NCBI GenBank assembly: GCA_903813345.2
Contig: CAIIXF020000007.1
Span: 3,789,730 to 3,853,729 of the forward strand
Reading direction: 5' to 3'
DNA from: Owenia fusiformis
Lineage: Eukaryota; Annelida; Polychaeta; Sabellida; Oweniidae
DNA: 64,000 nt
The notes below the pieces were generated by a model. That model had not been told where the DNA came from. It searched no databases and saw only the letters and a program-made list of their open reading frames with translations. The translations under genes were made by a program, and so were the position numbers. Positions 1 to 14,800 of the stretch are shown in pieces; within the stretch, counting starts at the first letter, position 1; every line of letters starts with the position of its first letter.

Positions 1-2669
1 TCAGGAGTCACACATTTTAGATGGCAGTCATTTCATGTAGCTAAGAAAACCCCTGACTTATTTTCCCTATTGTCACTGAAACTCCATAGTTGCCTAAACT
101 CCTTTATTAGTTGCCTAAATACCTCAATCCATAGTTCTGGTTGTCCATATAAGGTCATTTCCCAAATACCTTTTTGAATTGTCTCTAGATTTTTCATGAT
201 GGGAGAAAACTATACATTCATGAATTGTAGAAAATGAATATTACATTCTGTAATGGTCACCTGGAGAGTTACATCAGGGTCTTTCAAAAACCATTTCAAG
301 GCACATAATTTATACAATACCCTGATCTTACAAGTGCAGGGCTTTGTTTGTGTAAAGACACGTCATGGCAGTTTATGTTTTAAAATGCAAAACAGAGTGG
401 CAAAGAGTGGAATCAGCAAGGAATAAATAGGTTTTCTTGACACTCTAAATATTGTAAAGAAATGTAAGAACATTTTGAATATGAGATGAAGGATTTCATA
501 AGAATTTCACCATTTCCCTGAATTTCATCTAAATCAAATTTTTGATGCAATATTTTATCACAGTTCTACCACTCAATTTTGCACAGAAAATCCAAATCAG
601 CCATGAGATTTCTAAACACGCATTGAAGTCTAATTAATGGCATTCTTTCATTGTAATAACTGGTCTCCACTTTACAGTATTATACTTGAGTAATAAACAC
701 CCATTTTTTAATAATTCCATCCGTTATACTTGTGTTATGATGTTCTCCATGCCAAAACTAGAGCATCAATACACTCTTGATTTTTCTTTTATTAAAAACA
801 TATGATACACTATATAAATGTCAGTATAAGTTTATGAAGTATTATAGTTAAGATTTAAAATTTAGAATGTGCAAAAGTATATATTTTTCGATAAAAATAT
901 CTTCTGTTTGCATTTTAATATAGACCAACACAGTATAGTATAGTTATGTGTAATGTTGTAATCATTGGAAGAATTATTTGGCAAAGTTGGTATTTAAGCC
1001 TTAATATGGTGCAAAGTTCCTGAAGCAGTTTAAAGTTTGAATATAAGAGAACAAATACAATAAAACTTGTAAAGATCAACAATTCTAATACCAAAATTCA
1101 GAGTTCAACTCTCTAGATCTAATCATCTTTTTCACTTCAAATTTCTTTTTAAAATTTCTAATTTTCCTGCATTTCTATTTTTATTTTATAGTTTTATTGT
1201 AATCCTGATTTCTCATGATACAGTTAAAAACGTATGAATATTATGAATCTGTGTACACATGTAAAAAATTCAAGGATAAAATCAGGTTGGGGCTTGATTC
1301 TCAAAAACATCGTAGAATATGATTCCTGCGTTTCTATTGTCTTCCATGATGAAACTATAGCATCATTGTATAAAACAAGTGAATATGCATCTCTAAATTC
1401 ATGATGATTTTTGAGAAACATACCAGTTTGCCTAACTTAATCAAGCTATAAGATATACAGAATGTATACTAGATTATCATGAGTCTAATATTTCTACAAG
1501 AATTACCATGACCTTCCTGAGCTAGACCTTCCCTATCCCTGACAACATATTCTCAGCCCTTATTCAAAACATCGCTGATCCGACTGGTCAGTATTTCTCC
1601 ACATTCCTCTCTCTTTGAAGTAACACCAGATATCCTGGCTTTATTACATAATTTAGAGTGTTATATTGCTGATTCCACTCTTTTTCACTCTATTTTACAC
1701 GTCAAAACATGACCACAATGACATTTCATAAAGGGTTTACTTTCTTCAGTTGCATCTCATGTGTTGAACAATCCAACCACGTCTCACATTAAAATAATCA
1801 CGCCTTTCCATAGCAAAAATAGAATCGTAAACAAACAGGAATTTTTCAATCTGACGTTCATGATTTAAATTTTACTACAAAAAGGCATGAAATAATATTT
1901 GCAGAGAAAGATTGATGTATCATTATTTATAAATACATATAACATCACACAATCTATCTCAATCAGCTCTGTGTATGTACATTACTTTGAACATCGATCA
2001 CATAGACTTTGCCCTAGTTAGTTTCTAGATCCTCCTTTATCTAGATTTCCATTTCCATCTAGACCCATAATTAGTTTCTAGATCCTCTAGTTAGTTTCTC
2101 TTTTTCCTTATGTGCGCAGTATTTCCAATCAGTTTATATACATCATCCTTCATAATGCACCGGGCATTGTACGCTGAATCACATTAAATCACGCTGAATC
2201 ACTTTGTAATATACTGTGAGCAAGGTTAGCCAACCACGAGTCATAAATGCTCCGTCGAAGATACACAGTCCATGGTAAATTATTTGTGTTATACATAGAT
2301 AGGAACTTAAGAATCGATGACCATATATGGTGTTTGAAGCACTAAAATCTTGATTAATTTAGTCCAGCGTGATCTCCGATATCTCTCTTGAAACTTCATA
2401 TCAAGAATATGTTACGAAGCATAATCAATTGTCGATGATGTAATGATGATGTCATAATGATCAAGAATCACTTGATGAATGAGTTGAAATCAGTTGATGA
2501 CAAATGAGTTTGAAATCAAGTGTTGTGATGTGATGAGGATTCATGCACGGCTGTACATGCACGACTGTATGTTCTGTCCATACATGGCTGTACATGCACC
2601 GCTGTGCACACACAGCATAGTGGGTTCACATAGTATTTGTGGTAGTCCATTGAGCACCATTCATCAACA
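1..2669 (-). other. CTDSP 3' UTR and downstream sequence
   Basis: No coding region is supported here. The stretch begins with the phosphatase 3' UTR; its poly(A) site could not be fixed, because AATAAA-like hexamers on the minus strand occur several times (for example near 1185 and 788). It contains two copies of the dispersed ~175-bp repeat (362-480 plus, 1655-1725 minus), a short array of TGCACGGCTGTACA-like units at 2542-2608 and a TCTAGATCCT-rich stretch at 2023-2100. Confidence 0.5.
2542..2608. repeat. Short repeat of TGCAC-GGCTGTACA-like units in the CTDSP 3' UTR
   Basis: The motif CATGCACGGCTGTACATG recurs three to four times with small changes over about 65 bases immediately past the phosphatase stop codon. 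If retained in the mRNA, the mostly palindromic GTACATGCAC units could fold. No known binding element was recognised. Confidence 0.55.
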
Positions 2670-2819
2670 TTAAGTTGGGTTATTATTCTGGCTGTTTGGT
2701 TTATTTATGTTCCTTAAAACTGTGTAGACATTGTCCACTTTTGCAAGTCCTTCAAAGAATGGGATCAAGTCTAATAATTCTGTGTCATTCATGTCATCAA
2801 ACCATGAGGCCACGGGTAC
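2670..2819 (-). CDS. CTDSPL: CTDSP terminal exon 8 with stop codon
   Basis: The acceptor GTTTCTAG is followed by 49 codons and TAA at 2670-2672. It encodes [20 protein letters not shown], then [19 protein letters not shown] and a short polar tail rich in Asn. Length and end point match the usual C-terminus of SCP phosphatases; only the last ten residues are lineage-specific. Confidence 0.96.
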   Translation of the reverse strand, partial: VPVASWFDDMNDTELLDLIPFFEGLAKVDNVYTVLRNINKPNSQNNNPT

Positions 2820-5800
2820 CTAGAAACAGAAGAGAACAGGGTCAATGAATTAATAGTGAGGATCTAGAAACTGAAATCTGTATATATGCTGTGATAGGTG
2901 GCTAGAATTTTGAGTGAATCAAGCGACCTAGTTTCCAGAATGTAGAATATGTCTATAATATTTCGGGTATCAACAGGAAATTAAATACTTCAAAAATACA
3001 AAAAATATGGATATCAAGAAACTAAATGAGTCCATGTTATGATGACCTCAAAATGTTACATCAACAATTCGGGAGACACAAAGCTTAAACAAAACAGATC
3101 AGACAATAAATATTCAGAATAAATCAATCAATGATTATTAATATTGTTATTCAAGTTGATACGAGGGAGGGAATATAAACACAAATGCTTTCACACTTAT
3201 TGCATTGCAATCAGCCATATGATAGGTACTATGAAATAGATTATAAGCAAACAAGTCAAGTTTGGCACTGTACATGGTTAAATCCCTCATTTTTAGTATC
3301 TTTTGTTTGTCTCTCAGGAATTCAATTTCATAGGGCCTAACCAACTTTCCTGGCATTTGATGTTAATTGCAAGCACCAAATGTCTCAAAAATCTGAGTAG
3401 AAATAATTGATTGACATTTTATAATATTCAAGAAATTCTTTCTTCAAATGGTAACAATTTTTCACCACAAGGTGAAATTTCCCCAACAGGTGACAATATC
3501 TTCTACCATGTGACAATTTCTTCTACCAGGTGACCATTTCTTGCAAAAGTGACAATTTTTTGCACTAGATGACATTTTCTTCAATCTGGTGACTTAAACT
3601 TACTGCATTATCTTGATGGAAGATGTAAGAGGCTGGCGAGTTGTCAACTATAACCACTTGGCTCAAATCACGTCCAAGAAGACTCAAATCCTGAAACATG
3701 AGAATGTAAATATAAAATATTTATACCAGGTACGTATATATACAAAAATATCATAGAATACAAATCATGTATAAGAAGGCTAGTATCTAAATTGAACACT
3801 TCAGTATATGTCTAAAATTATTTTTTTGGACATCAGTAAGCCACTCACATGATCACACGGTGGCTTAGATAAGCTTAAAATTCAGTCATTAAATTAAGTA
3901 TATGGTATAATCATTTTTGTGCAGATTTGTAATTTTGTCCCTGTTCTGTATGAACTCTCGGCTTAGACAGAAGACAGAAAAGAAGGTTTTTATCATACTC
4001 TATTTCTTACAGATTACTGAATGAATATCTTTTTTGTTTTGTGAGTTATTTACACTGCCCCCAGGATTCCGTGTTTGCAGAGCGCGGACGGAATTTGCCT
4101 CTGCCCGCCGAATTGCAGAATCAACTATTTTGGTCAATTTCCGCAGAATTTTCCGCAGAATCCATATATTTTCCAAAAGTTTAAAAAGTCAGTCTTACCT
4201 GTAACAATTTGACACGTTTTCAGTCAAATCCCTTGCAGAAATAACCCAAATTATGCGAAGTGAAAATTCTAAACGCCATCGTTTGATTTCTGCCGTTAGA
4301 TGGCAGCATGTATGTAGTGACTGACTACCTGACTATCACGATATTTTCCCGTTTACTGGTTCGAAAACCATTAGTTTTTCTTTCGGTTCTCGTCAGAAAG
4401 TTAAACAAAGACATAAATTAATAACAGTTATTTATATTATATAAAAAAATGCCGCGAATATCCGCGGAATTTCTGCAGAATTAGCCCTTTCTTCTTGCAG
4501 AATTCACTAATTTCACTTGCAGAATTGAGCATTTTAACTTGCAGAAAACTGGGGGGAGTGAAATAGAAGTTTGTTCAATTCACTCCTAGAATATACATGT
4601 TGCTATATTGGGACATACCTTTACATAATTCCCTCTGTGAAAGACACATGATTCCCTGAACAAGCGACTTCTAAAGCAGCCAAATGTGTCCAATAGGTCC
4701 GACACTGGATCAGCATACTGAAATATATGAATCATACATATAAAGCTATGAATAAAACTACACCTAACTACCTGGCATTAAAACACTTGCTTCTCATGGA
4801 ACTCTTGAACAATTTTGGTCAAGCTTGAAGGAAGTAATTCAGGGGAGAACACTGAATAAGAACTTTTTGAGTGGTTTTCTGTTTGTTCAATTAATTCAAA
4901 TTATAGACAAAAGAATGGAGCAGGGATGACTTGAAAAATGTCTAGGCATATGTACACGAGCTCGTATGGGGCCTGATGTAATTTGCCTGTGTATGAGACT
5001 ATGAGTCATAGTTCTTGGTGCAATTTCGTAATATTGTAGCGTATCACTGAATTATAACAATCCATCAACATCAGGCTTACGATGCAGGCATTATAACATT
5101 AAAGTCCCCGTCTAAAGTTTCAAAATATTTTTTTATCATTCATTTACTATTTGTCAGGACTTAAAAAGTGATTTTAGAGATTTTTGAACAAAAAATTTTT
5201 TTTGAAAAAAAAGTTGTGAGCATTTCATTTCTCAAATATTCAAATTTCCCGCCATTTTTTTGAAATTTCTTAATCATCAAATATTTCTTAATGCATTTCA
5301 AAAAAGATTATATTTTTAACACCAATGCAAAGATCGAACAAAAGACACATTATTTCAATAATAAAATGTCATATTTAATGGGCCACTTCAATGTTTTAGC
5401 TTATCAAAAATATTTTGAAACATTAGTGATGTCACTAAGGTAACAAAATTAGTGATGTCACTAAGGTAACAAAAACTTTTTGAAAAAAATTGAATTTTTT
5501 TTTCGATGTCAATCTTTTCTAAATATGCTAGACTTTCATAAAAAACCAATGTTGATTGTCTAACCAGGTTAAAAGGAAGAATAAATTATGTTTTAGATAT
5601 CATTGAACCATTGGTTTCTATGAGAACTAAAATTTTGAAATGCATTTTTCTCAGAACCATTGTCATGCACTGATAAGTTCATTTCTCGCTTGTTTATCAA
5701 CCAATTTTCTTAATTTTTTCGGCAAAAAACATGGGAGGATGTATGCTATGCATTGGTATGAATTGTGGCTAATTAGAAGATATGAGTGACCTCTAAAAGT

Positions 5801-8800
5801 TGGTTTTAAATAAATTCACAAATTTTGGAACAAAAAGTCTATCAAAAGCCACTTTTTGAAATTAAAAAAAAAAGTTTCACATATCACACTTTGATAACAT
5901 TGGGTAAGACTACAATATAAGCCAAAGTGGTTTAAACTTTACATGGGGCCTTTAATAATACGATGACATCATTTGCAACAATCACATGATACAAAAAATT
6001 CCAGTTTAAGTGAAAGTCCTGCGTTGACTCATACCCCATCTAATCATGTTTATTCCCCAGGGGAAAAACAATGTGGGTTCCACTGCCTCTATTTTTACCA
6101 AGCTTAGATAAAGAAGGACTCTGATAAATCTGAATGCCAAGGAGGCAATATATATAGGTTATTTACTGGGAGGGATTGAATATGGGTTTTATTCCGAGGG
6201 ACAATATGATATTGACCAAAGGGTAATATGATATTGACCGAGGGAACGCAGCGACCGAGTGTCAATATCATATTTCCCAAGGTCAATATCATATTTTCCG
6301 AGGAATGAAACCCATATTCAATCCCGACCAGAAATAACCTATTTATTCCATAATACATTCCTCTAAAATGTTACATGTTGAAAAAGCTTTTATCAATTAG
6401 CTAAGGTTAAAAATAACAGGAAAACCAAAAATAGGTTAGTACGTTCCAATACGATTTTTTTCCCGGGGACAATACGATTTTTTCATGTGATACGCTCCAA
6501 TATGATTTTTTTCCCGGGGACAATACGATTTTTTCATGTAATACGATTCAATACAATTTTTATTCCTTCATATTTCCCTGGGAAAACAGTAGTATTATGG
6601 AATAATATAAGTTATTGAATGATTTGAAGTGCAATACAGGATATATTCTGCTCGAGAATTCCGTATTGGAACGAGACGAAGTCGAGTGCCAATACAGAAT
6701 ATCGAGACAGAATATATCCTGTATTGCACTTCAAATCATTCAATAACGTTTTTATCGTGTGATCTTCTGTATTGCTACTGAGATTGTCCCCTCCGTACCA
6801 ATATTTTCTGTATTCCGACGGAGATCATCAACGGAGACAATCTCAGTAGCAATACAGGTTGGTACAGCACAAGAACTGACCAATCAGAGGGCTTCATTTT
6901 ACAGATCATACGATAATCTCTTTTATAGAATGTCTGTGCCTATATCACCTCAAGCACATTTTGTTTTAGCTCCTCTACCATTTTATGGAGATGGTCATAT
7001 ATGTCTCACATATTTATATTAACATATGGGTATTTCACATGCAAACATTAATACATTCCTATCTAAGCATTAATTAAGTATACCAATGGTATTTGGCACA
7101 TAGAACAGATTTCTGGAGTATATGGCTCCTTTTCAATTCATTGATCTATTTAACTCAGAGAGATAGTCATTTTGGCTCTTTAACTCTTCAAGTTATAGAA
7201 ATAGTTATTTCTTAGTTTACTACAGAAAATGAAGTAAATTATTTTGCCACTTCTCTATGATAAGAGATAAGAGGACCTGTCCATCATTGTCAAGTATGAC
7301 AACTTTTACTGACATCACTTATGTCAGCAATGCATGACATCTCTAATTACAACACTCACCTTGGCTAAACTGGCCGTAAAAAGGACACATTCAAACAGCT
7401 CCCCCATTTTTTGTAAATATTCATCAACGTGCGGCCTTTTCAGCACATACACCTGCAACAAAAATAACATCATAAATTATGATTATGTCATTGAAAAACG
7501 TTTGTCATGTATATGATAATATATTACGGTATGTAATACTTTAATAAAAATCGTAACATCAAAACTTTGTGTGAAGAGACAACTCCTGCAATAATAATAA
7601 GGTTTATCAAGGTCCCTATCTGAACAAACTATATCATAACTGGTTCAATGCCTACTACTACTGGATTCAATTGTGAAGAAAAAATGAAGAATGCCTTTTG
7701 CTAAGTTTATGTTCCAAATGTGAGACCTGACCTGCTCATGACATTTGCATTCCTGTCAGAAAAATGAAACATTACATGAAATTTTTTGAAACCAATCCAA
7801 CATATGAACTTTTATCTTAATTTTTTGGCACTTTACTATCTGGTATAGAACATCCGAGCTTCTACATGGACAAGATGTTTAGTCATTATGGTCTGGTCAA
7901 TTTATCCAAGCACAAAACTGTAGTTTACAATCAGTTTGTTTTTGGTGCACATTGCAATAACACCTTTCAATACATTCGTGTCCTCAAAAGACTTGCCATT
8001 GGCTAATTCGAATCCCAATCAAATGGATTTCTTGGCAAAAGATCATTTTGAATTTGAGGAAAACATTTTTTTGCACTTTACATGGCTAGGTGAATTTTAA
8101 GATGAACAACAGACGTCAGCTCTTGTATAACCAAAAGTCAAAGAATATCTGAGTTTGAAATTGTCAAATTAAGCCTTCAAAACATTAAGTCGCATGTCTA
8201 TTTGTGCTGCAAAGTCCCTTTTATGAATATGTACAATGCAGGATATGCACATACATTTTGTAAATATAAGTAGTCATGTTTTGATAAAAGGCAATCATAT
8301 TAAGGAATTGGAAAATGATACTATCTTTAGGCCATGTAGTCATTCATTAACAAGAGAAGTTTTTCTTTTCCCAAATGAGAGTCTCATACCCCTAATGGTA
8401 TGCAAACTCATGTAAGATAATGGTGTTCTATTTTGATCCAGAAAATGGATAGAATAGGCCTAATGGGATGGGATGGTATATGAACATAACAGTAAGCAAA
8501 ATGTTCATCTGATGAACTTTCTAACACACACATAATCATGAATATATGCATATAGACAGGTTCCAATTCAAATAATTCAAGTTTTTGAGGCATTTTTTAG
8601 AAAAAGCAACAGACCTATTTTTACTAGATCAGTTTTTCATGCTGATAAAGATATTAAAAGATGACAGCTCAACGGGGTGGTCACGACACTAAATTTTGGC
8701 ATTTTTACCCCCCTAGGAAAATATTCTAGGGGGTACTATGAAACTAGTTCATAACTCAAAGGATATATGAGCTATTGTTCTGAGTTGTACACCATACATT

Positions 8801-11800
8801 GCTAGTACAAATATGAATACTATCCTAAAGTTATGGGTTGATACCCTTATTGGTCTCAGAAAAATACAAAAAACAGGAAAAAGATACGCAATTTTTGTCT
8901 TGCCAATTTTATATTTGTAGCTTCAAGCACAATATGACAGCTTTAACAGCTCATAGTAGTATTCTAAAAACATTTCTAAGCTATGTGTGGTATTGTAATA
9001 CATCTATTTTAGTTATGAAGTACTATTTTGTAATTTTAATATGACTTTATAGTGCCCTACCCCTGGAAAATTGAAGAAAGTGGATGTGGTGAATTTTATC
9101 ATTATGCAGCATTAAGTTAGAAACATGTATTGATAGACATCAAATCAATAAATTCATACCATCATCAAGTGTTAGGTGACATTCTAATTCATTTATTACT
9201 AGAATATAGGACTTAAGATATTTTATATGTAAGTTTTCAATTAAGTACATGTATCATAATGAAATCTAGTGAAATCACATACTAGAGAGGTTGGCATACA
9301 GTCTTGACATTGACATAAAGTCTAAACATTATAATCATCAATTGATCTCATTTGAGCAACTAGACTATGGTGGTCATCATGCACAAGTAATGTACAGTAG
9401 AACCTGCTAAGTGGAACACTTCTGTAAGTGGAACACCTCCCAAGTGGAACGCCTTTTTAAAGTCCCGTTTTAAAAACCCATTGACTTAATGTTAATTGAA
9501 TCTCTGTAAGTGGAACACCTCCAAACTTGAACAGTGAACACCCAATATTGAAAAATTAACCTGCTAAGTGGAATAGTCAATTTCCATAGATTTCAATATT
9601 GATATATGTAAACAGAATTAATCTCCTTCAATGATATCTGGGTATGAAAACAGGTAATACTGTGATAATTGGCAAATTAGGATTTTAATGGATTTTAATG
9701 GATTAACCTCCTGTAGAGGTCAACATGTGATGCAACCAATAATTAATTTGATTATCAGCAAATTAAGATTTCATAAGATTTTCATTCAGAAAATTGGATT
9801 AACCTCCTGTAGAACTGGACACGTGATGCTACCACTAATTAATATCCCTTGCTGTTTGTTTCAAACTTAACAAGTAAGATTAAAAATGTCATTTAAAAAC
9901 AATTGAATTATTAACAGTAGGAACAAGTCTTTAAAACTTAATTGCCTAATCCTTGTACCTGAGACTGGCACAATTAGGAGGATTAAGAATATCAGAAAAC
10001 ATTTTTGGCAGAATGAGGAGGATTAAGAATGTCAGATACCTTTTTGAGTTAAATAAATGGATTATTAATGGTATATACCTGCCCTGTAATGAAGGGAGAA
10101 TCATATTTCCAATGATACATATAAATCCTATATTTGATTTTGTATGTTCCCTGTGAACCCAAAACCTCTGTAAGTGAAACATCTTCTAAGTGGAACGCAG
10201 AACGGAGAGTGTTCCACTTACACAGGTATTTACATAATAATGTTATAAAGGAGCATGTAGGTTATCGCAAACAACTTCAGACAATTCTAACTTGAATTAT
10301 GAATATTTTCTGACCATGAACATGGGTATATCTTTTAGATATATTCATTATCTTCAAGAAAAGTAAATATAATGATTAATCAGACCTAAGTGATATTAAA
10401 GGGAATGGCCCAATCAACATACTTTTTACTAAAAATGTTGACCTAATTTTTTACCAAAGATGCAACCTTTAATTATATTGTTGAATGCATAATTAGAATA
10501 TGCTTTGAGACATGTTCTATTTCCTAAGAGGAAAAGTGGATTGCTCCAGGGACTTTAAAGACACTGAATTTGGATGACCAAAATGAACTGAAACCAATGA
10601 TTGCATGAATTTTTTCAAAGGGGAAATAACATGGGGAACACTTATCTTAGGGGAATTCAGTTTTCTTTTCAAGAGGTATTTGATACATTAAAATGAAGAA
10701 TAGTAATGCATTAAACATTGTTAAAATGATTGCATTTTTGGTGAAAATGAGGTCAACAACTTTGAAAAAATAGTCCGATTGACTTTATTATCCCTGTATA
10801 CCTGTCTTCATGGTCAGAAAATAGTCATAATCAAAGATATAACTGTTTGAAATTGTTTGTGATAACTTACCCGAACCTTTCCAGGTCAAATCAGGAGTGA
10901 CAAAATTATTTCAACCAAATTTTTGACATGTCTTCAAATACGATAATATTTTCTTCATAAGATAGAGTGTCACTTGTGAAATTTATTGATTGACCTGAGA
11001 TCTTACCATATCTTTATGACAGAGAAGCGAAATAGCCATATTGAACTTTAATGATGTTTGTTTAATTGTTGTTTGCCACTTCTCGACAATTGTCAAAATT
11101 TTGGGGTTTGGGGGAGGGGTACAATTAGGTTAAAAAATTCACCTGATTCAGACTATCCTTAAATGAGCACTGATTCACCCGAGAGCATAACTTTTTCAAA
11201 ACATGTAAGTGTTATTTTTGGACCACTCACATTAATGTTTCGTCTAATTTTCCCTTAGAGTTTCATCATCATTGTCCAAATCTTTGTTGAGATATTTGAG
11301 ATATATGAATGTTCATTATTAAAATCTTGCCTTCCTTTGCAGTTGGAAAAGATTCGGCATTAGGTGTTTTAAGTCCTAGAGCACGATAAATAAAAAAAAA
11401 TAACAACAAAATGACATAGAACTGATAGACGTTTTCTCCTGTGCGTGTCAGCCTTGGTCTACCAAATTGCTATTCAGTAGGAAGAAACTCATTTTTCAGT
11501 TTCCATTTTAATTTCCTGACAAATAGAGCGTAGCAACTTCTGTTTTAGAGAACAATAGAACAATAGAAAAGATTACTTTACCATAATTTTAATCATCCCA
11601 CATTGTAGACATATTTAGAATTAAAAATATGAAGAGAATGACAAAACCTCTTAAAACACATTTCTTAGGAAACAAATAGTGTTGTATTCTTGTTACTATG
11701 GCAACAGAGTTTTTTCTTTTTGTCATTTTTGTCATACAGATTACCTATCATACCAGGACCAAATCCTGAAAATTTGAATTCAGTATCTTCATTACTAGTA

Positions 11801-14800
11801 TCTTAGATATATAGGTTTCTTATAGTGTCCCCTGCAGATTTTATCGGATGATATAAGGAAAATGCTCTGAAGAGGGTTGCCCAAGGATGCCACTTAACAG
11901 TTCTGGTATTTTTGAGGTCCCAACCCTCTATTCATGGGAATAATTAACCATTGTAAAGTTTCTCATGGTTAACTGACAGAATTGATTGTATCTTCAACTA
12001 AGAAGACAATAAAATGTTAAAACCAGAAGAAAACCACACCAACTTTCTTCTATTTACCAGGGGTAGGGCACTATAAAGTCATATTAAAATTACAAAATAG
12101 TACTTCATCACTATAATAGATGTATTACAATATCACACATAGCTTGGGAATGTTGTTAGAATACTACTTTGAGCTGTTTAAGTTATCATAATTTGCTTGA
12201 AGCTACAAATATAAAATAAGCAAGAAAAAAATGACAAAAATTGCATATTTTTTCTAATTAATTGTATTTTTCCGAAACCAACAAAGATATCAACCTATAA
12301 CTTTAGGGTAGTATTCATCTTTGTACTAACAATGTATGCTGTAGAACTCAGAACAATAGTTTATATATCCTTTGAGTTATGAACTAATATTATAGTACCC
12401 CCTTAAATAATTCCCTAGGGGGGGTAAAAACGCTAAAATTCAGTGTCGTGACCACCCCGTTGAGCTGTCATCTTTTAATATCTTTATCAGCATGAAAAAC
12501 TGATCCAGAAAAAATAGCTCTGTTGCTTTTTCTAAAAAATGCCTCAAAAACCCTTTCCCTTGAGATATTCTGAAATTGGAACCTGTCTAATATGGTTCAG
12601 TTACAAGCTTCACAAATTTTTTTTATTTTCTGGCTTATTATGGTATTATACATGTATAAAACATGATATTGTGTTTTGTTGAATAAATGAAGATAAAACA
12701 AGAACACTAGAATACATAATTTATCAATTAGCCACTCTGGGAAATACATCAACGATCTGTTCCATTCACAAAAGTCTGATGAAACTAATGTCAGGATGAC
12801 CATGTTTTCAAATCGAAGATAGAACAGGGAGTGAAAAGCTAGATCCAATGTCTTAAATATGTCTATGTTACCCTTGCCGTTGCTACCCCCTCCCTCATTA
12901 TAAGGTTTTGGGGGTGGGAGAGAGGAGGGGGGTATTCAAGATACTCAATGCAAGATTATACAAGTTCATATCATATATGCTCTTCAGAGAGAGGAATGGG
13001 GGGGGGGGCGGAGACTGAGGGTTTGTTTTGAGCTCTGAAGGCTATTTTCCTCAAAGGTTTGGCATATCATTTTGAAGAAAAAATCTAATGTCTCAATTTT
13101 TTTTGATTTTTAGCCTCTATCCCTGCAGATTCCAGGTGAGAATATTTCTAAAAAATCAATGTGAGGTAAACTGGGTTAATACCAGGATATATTATACAGC
13201 CTTTGTATTATCTAAGAGTTTATAAGCAATTAAGATATAACAGAATTTTTAATGATTTGGAGAAAATGTTGTGCAGATGCGTTGCACCATCGCCATGGTA
13301 ACTGGTCTACATACCTGATGTATTGTACCATCAATCTCTACTGGTATTATAAAGTCTGCATTACTAATGGGCTGCAAACAGAGAAAAAATCATTTATAAT
13401 CTTACAGTAAATAGACCATTGTTGGTTTTTGTGGCATTTTACAAATTGATTAGACACTAGAAGTAAAAATATTGTAACATGAATAATTTATGATCATTGT
13501 CAAATATCAGCTGAAACTGTAATAACCTGAAAATAAAAATAAAAACTGTATGTAATAAATGTATTAACAACCATCAACTTAATTTCAACCAACTTCCTCC
13601 GGTTCAACACTGAAAGATGTGGCCATCATAATGCGAAAATGAACCTTTGTAAAAACCCAAGAGAAATGTGGGTGCAAAGGGAATATCTTATAACATCAAT
13701 AATATAGAAATTCCTAGAATTATATTTCTGAAAGAAAACATCCCAAAATAGGGTAGAATTCTCTTAGGAATTTATCTAATATTATCTCATAAACTATTTT
13801 TGTTGATGAAAATACAGAGTATGAAGAAGACATCCTGACCTTCATACAGATCAGAAATCAATTAGGTTGCCACAACTATCATGACTATTGACTCTAGCTG
13901 TAATTAAGGTTTGTAAGAGACCCAAGACACTTTGACATTCTTGATCACTATGACTTCCATCTAAATCAAGTTTGAAATACAAGACAGGTACATATAAAAG
14001 TAATAGGGCTAATATCAGAAAAAATTGGACATCCGTTCTCCATGTTAACAACTCCAGTATAAGTGAATTTTGCCTCCATTCCCTTTCTAACATTATCATT
14101 TGCATTCGTTTGACTTTGCTTCTTAAAAGAGAGCTTCATTTATAACTAGACTCTGCATGCAGGGTATTCTCACATTCTCATCTGGTTGGTACAAGACTAA
14201 AGTAATCATAGAAGGTAGGATTTTAAAAAAACTCTGATTGGGAAGTTAGAAGGAGGTTAGGAGGTAGAATCTCAGACATATGACGCAGGATGTGTTTTTC
14301 TCGTGTTTTCAATTGAACATTTCAAATATTATGTTATGATGACATTATCATGGATAGAGTTACTACATGTAAGATCAAATCTCTTGTCTGCAGACTTGAT
14401 CTTCACAGTGAAAATGTCATGATGGTCATGTTTTAAAATGCAAAATAGAGTGAAAAAGAGTGAAATCAGCAAGAAATAAAGCAAACAGACATGTAATGAA
14501 CACTCTAAATTGTATAGAAATGCAAGAAAATCAAGCACTTCATTCAAATTTAAGAGAGAAAAAGAGTAAAATAAGTATGAGCAGACGGACATTTTTATTT
14601 GTAGGTGGCATACTTTTGTTGCTAACAACTCAATGGTTACTTAATCATTTGCTGAAAAGTCAAGTAGTCTGTTTTATAATGTTGTGTCGACAAGAATGCT
14701 CTTTCATTTGCTTTAGTGTATAAAAAGCTTTATCACGTAAGAAAGGAATAAAAACACAAGGACGAAAACCAGGAATAACACTTCAAAGTAATGACAGAAG

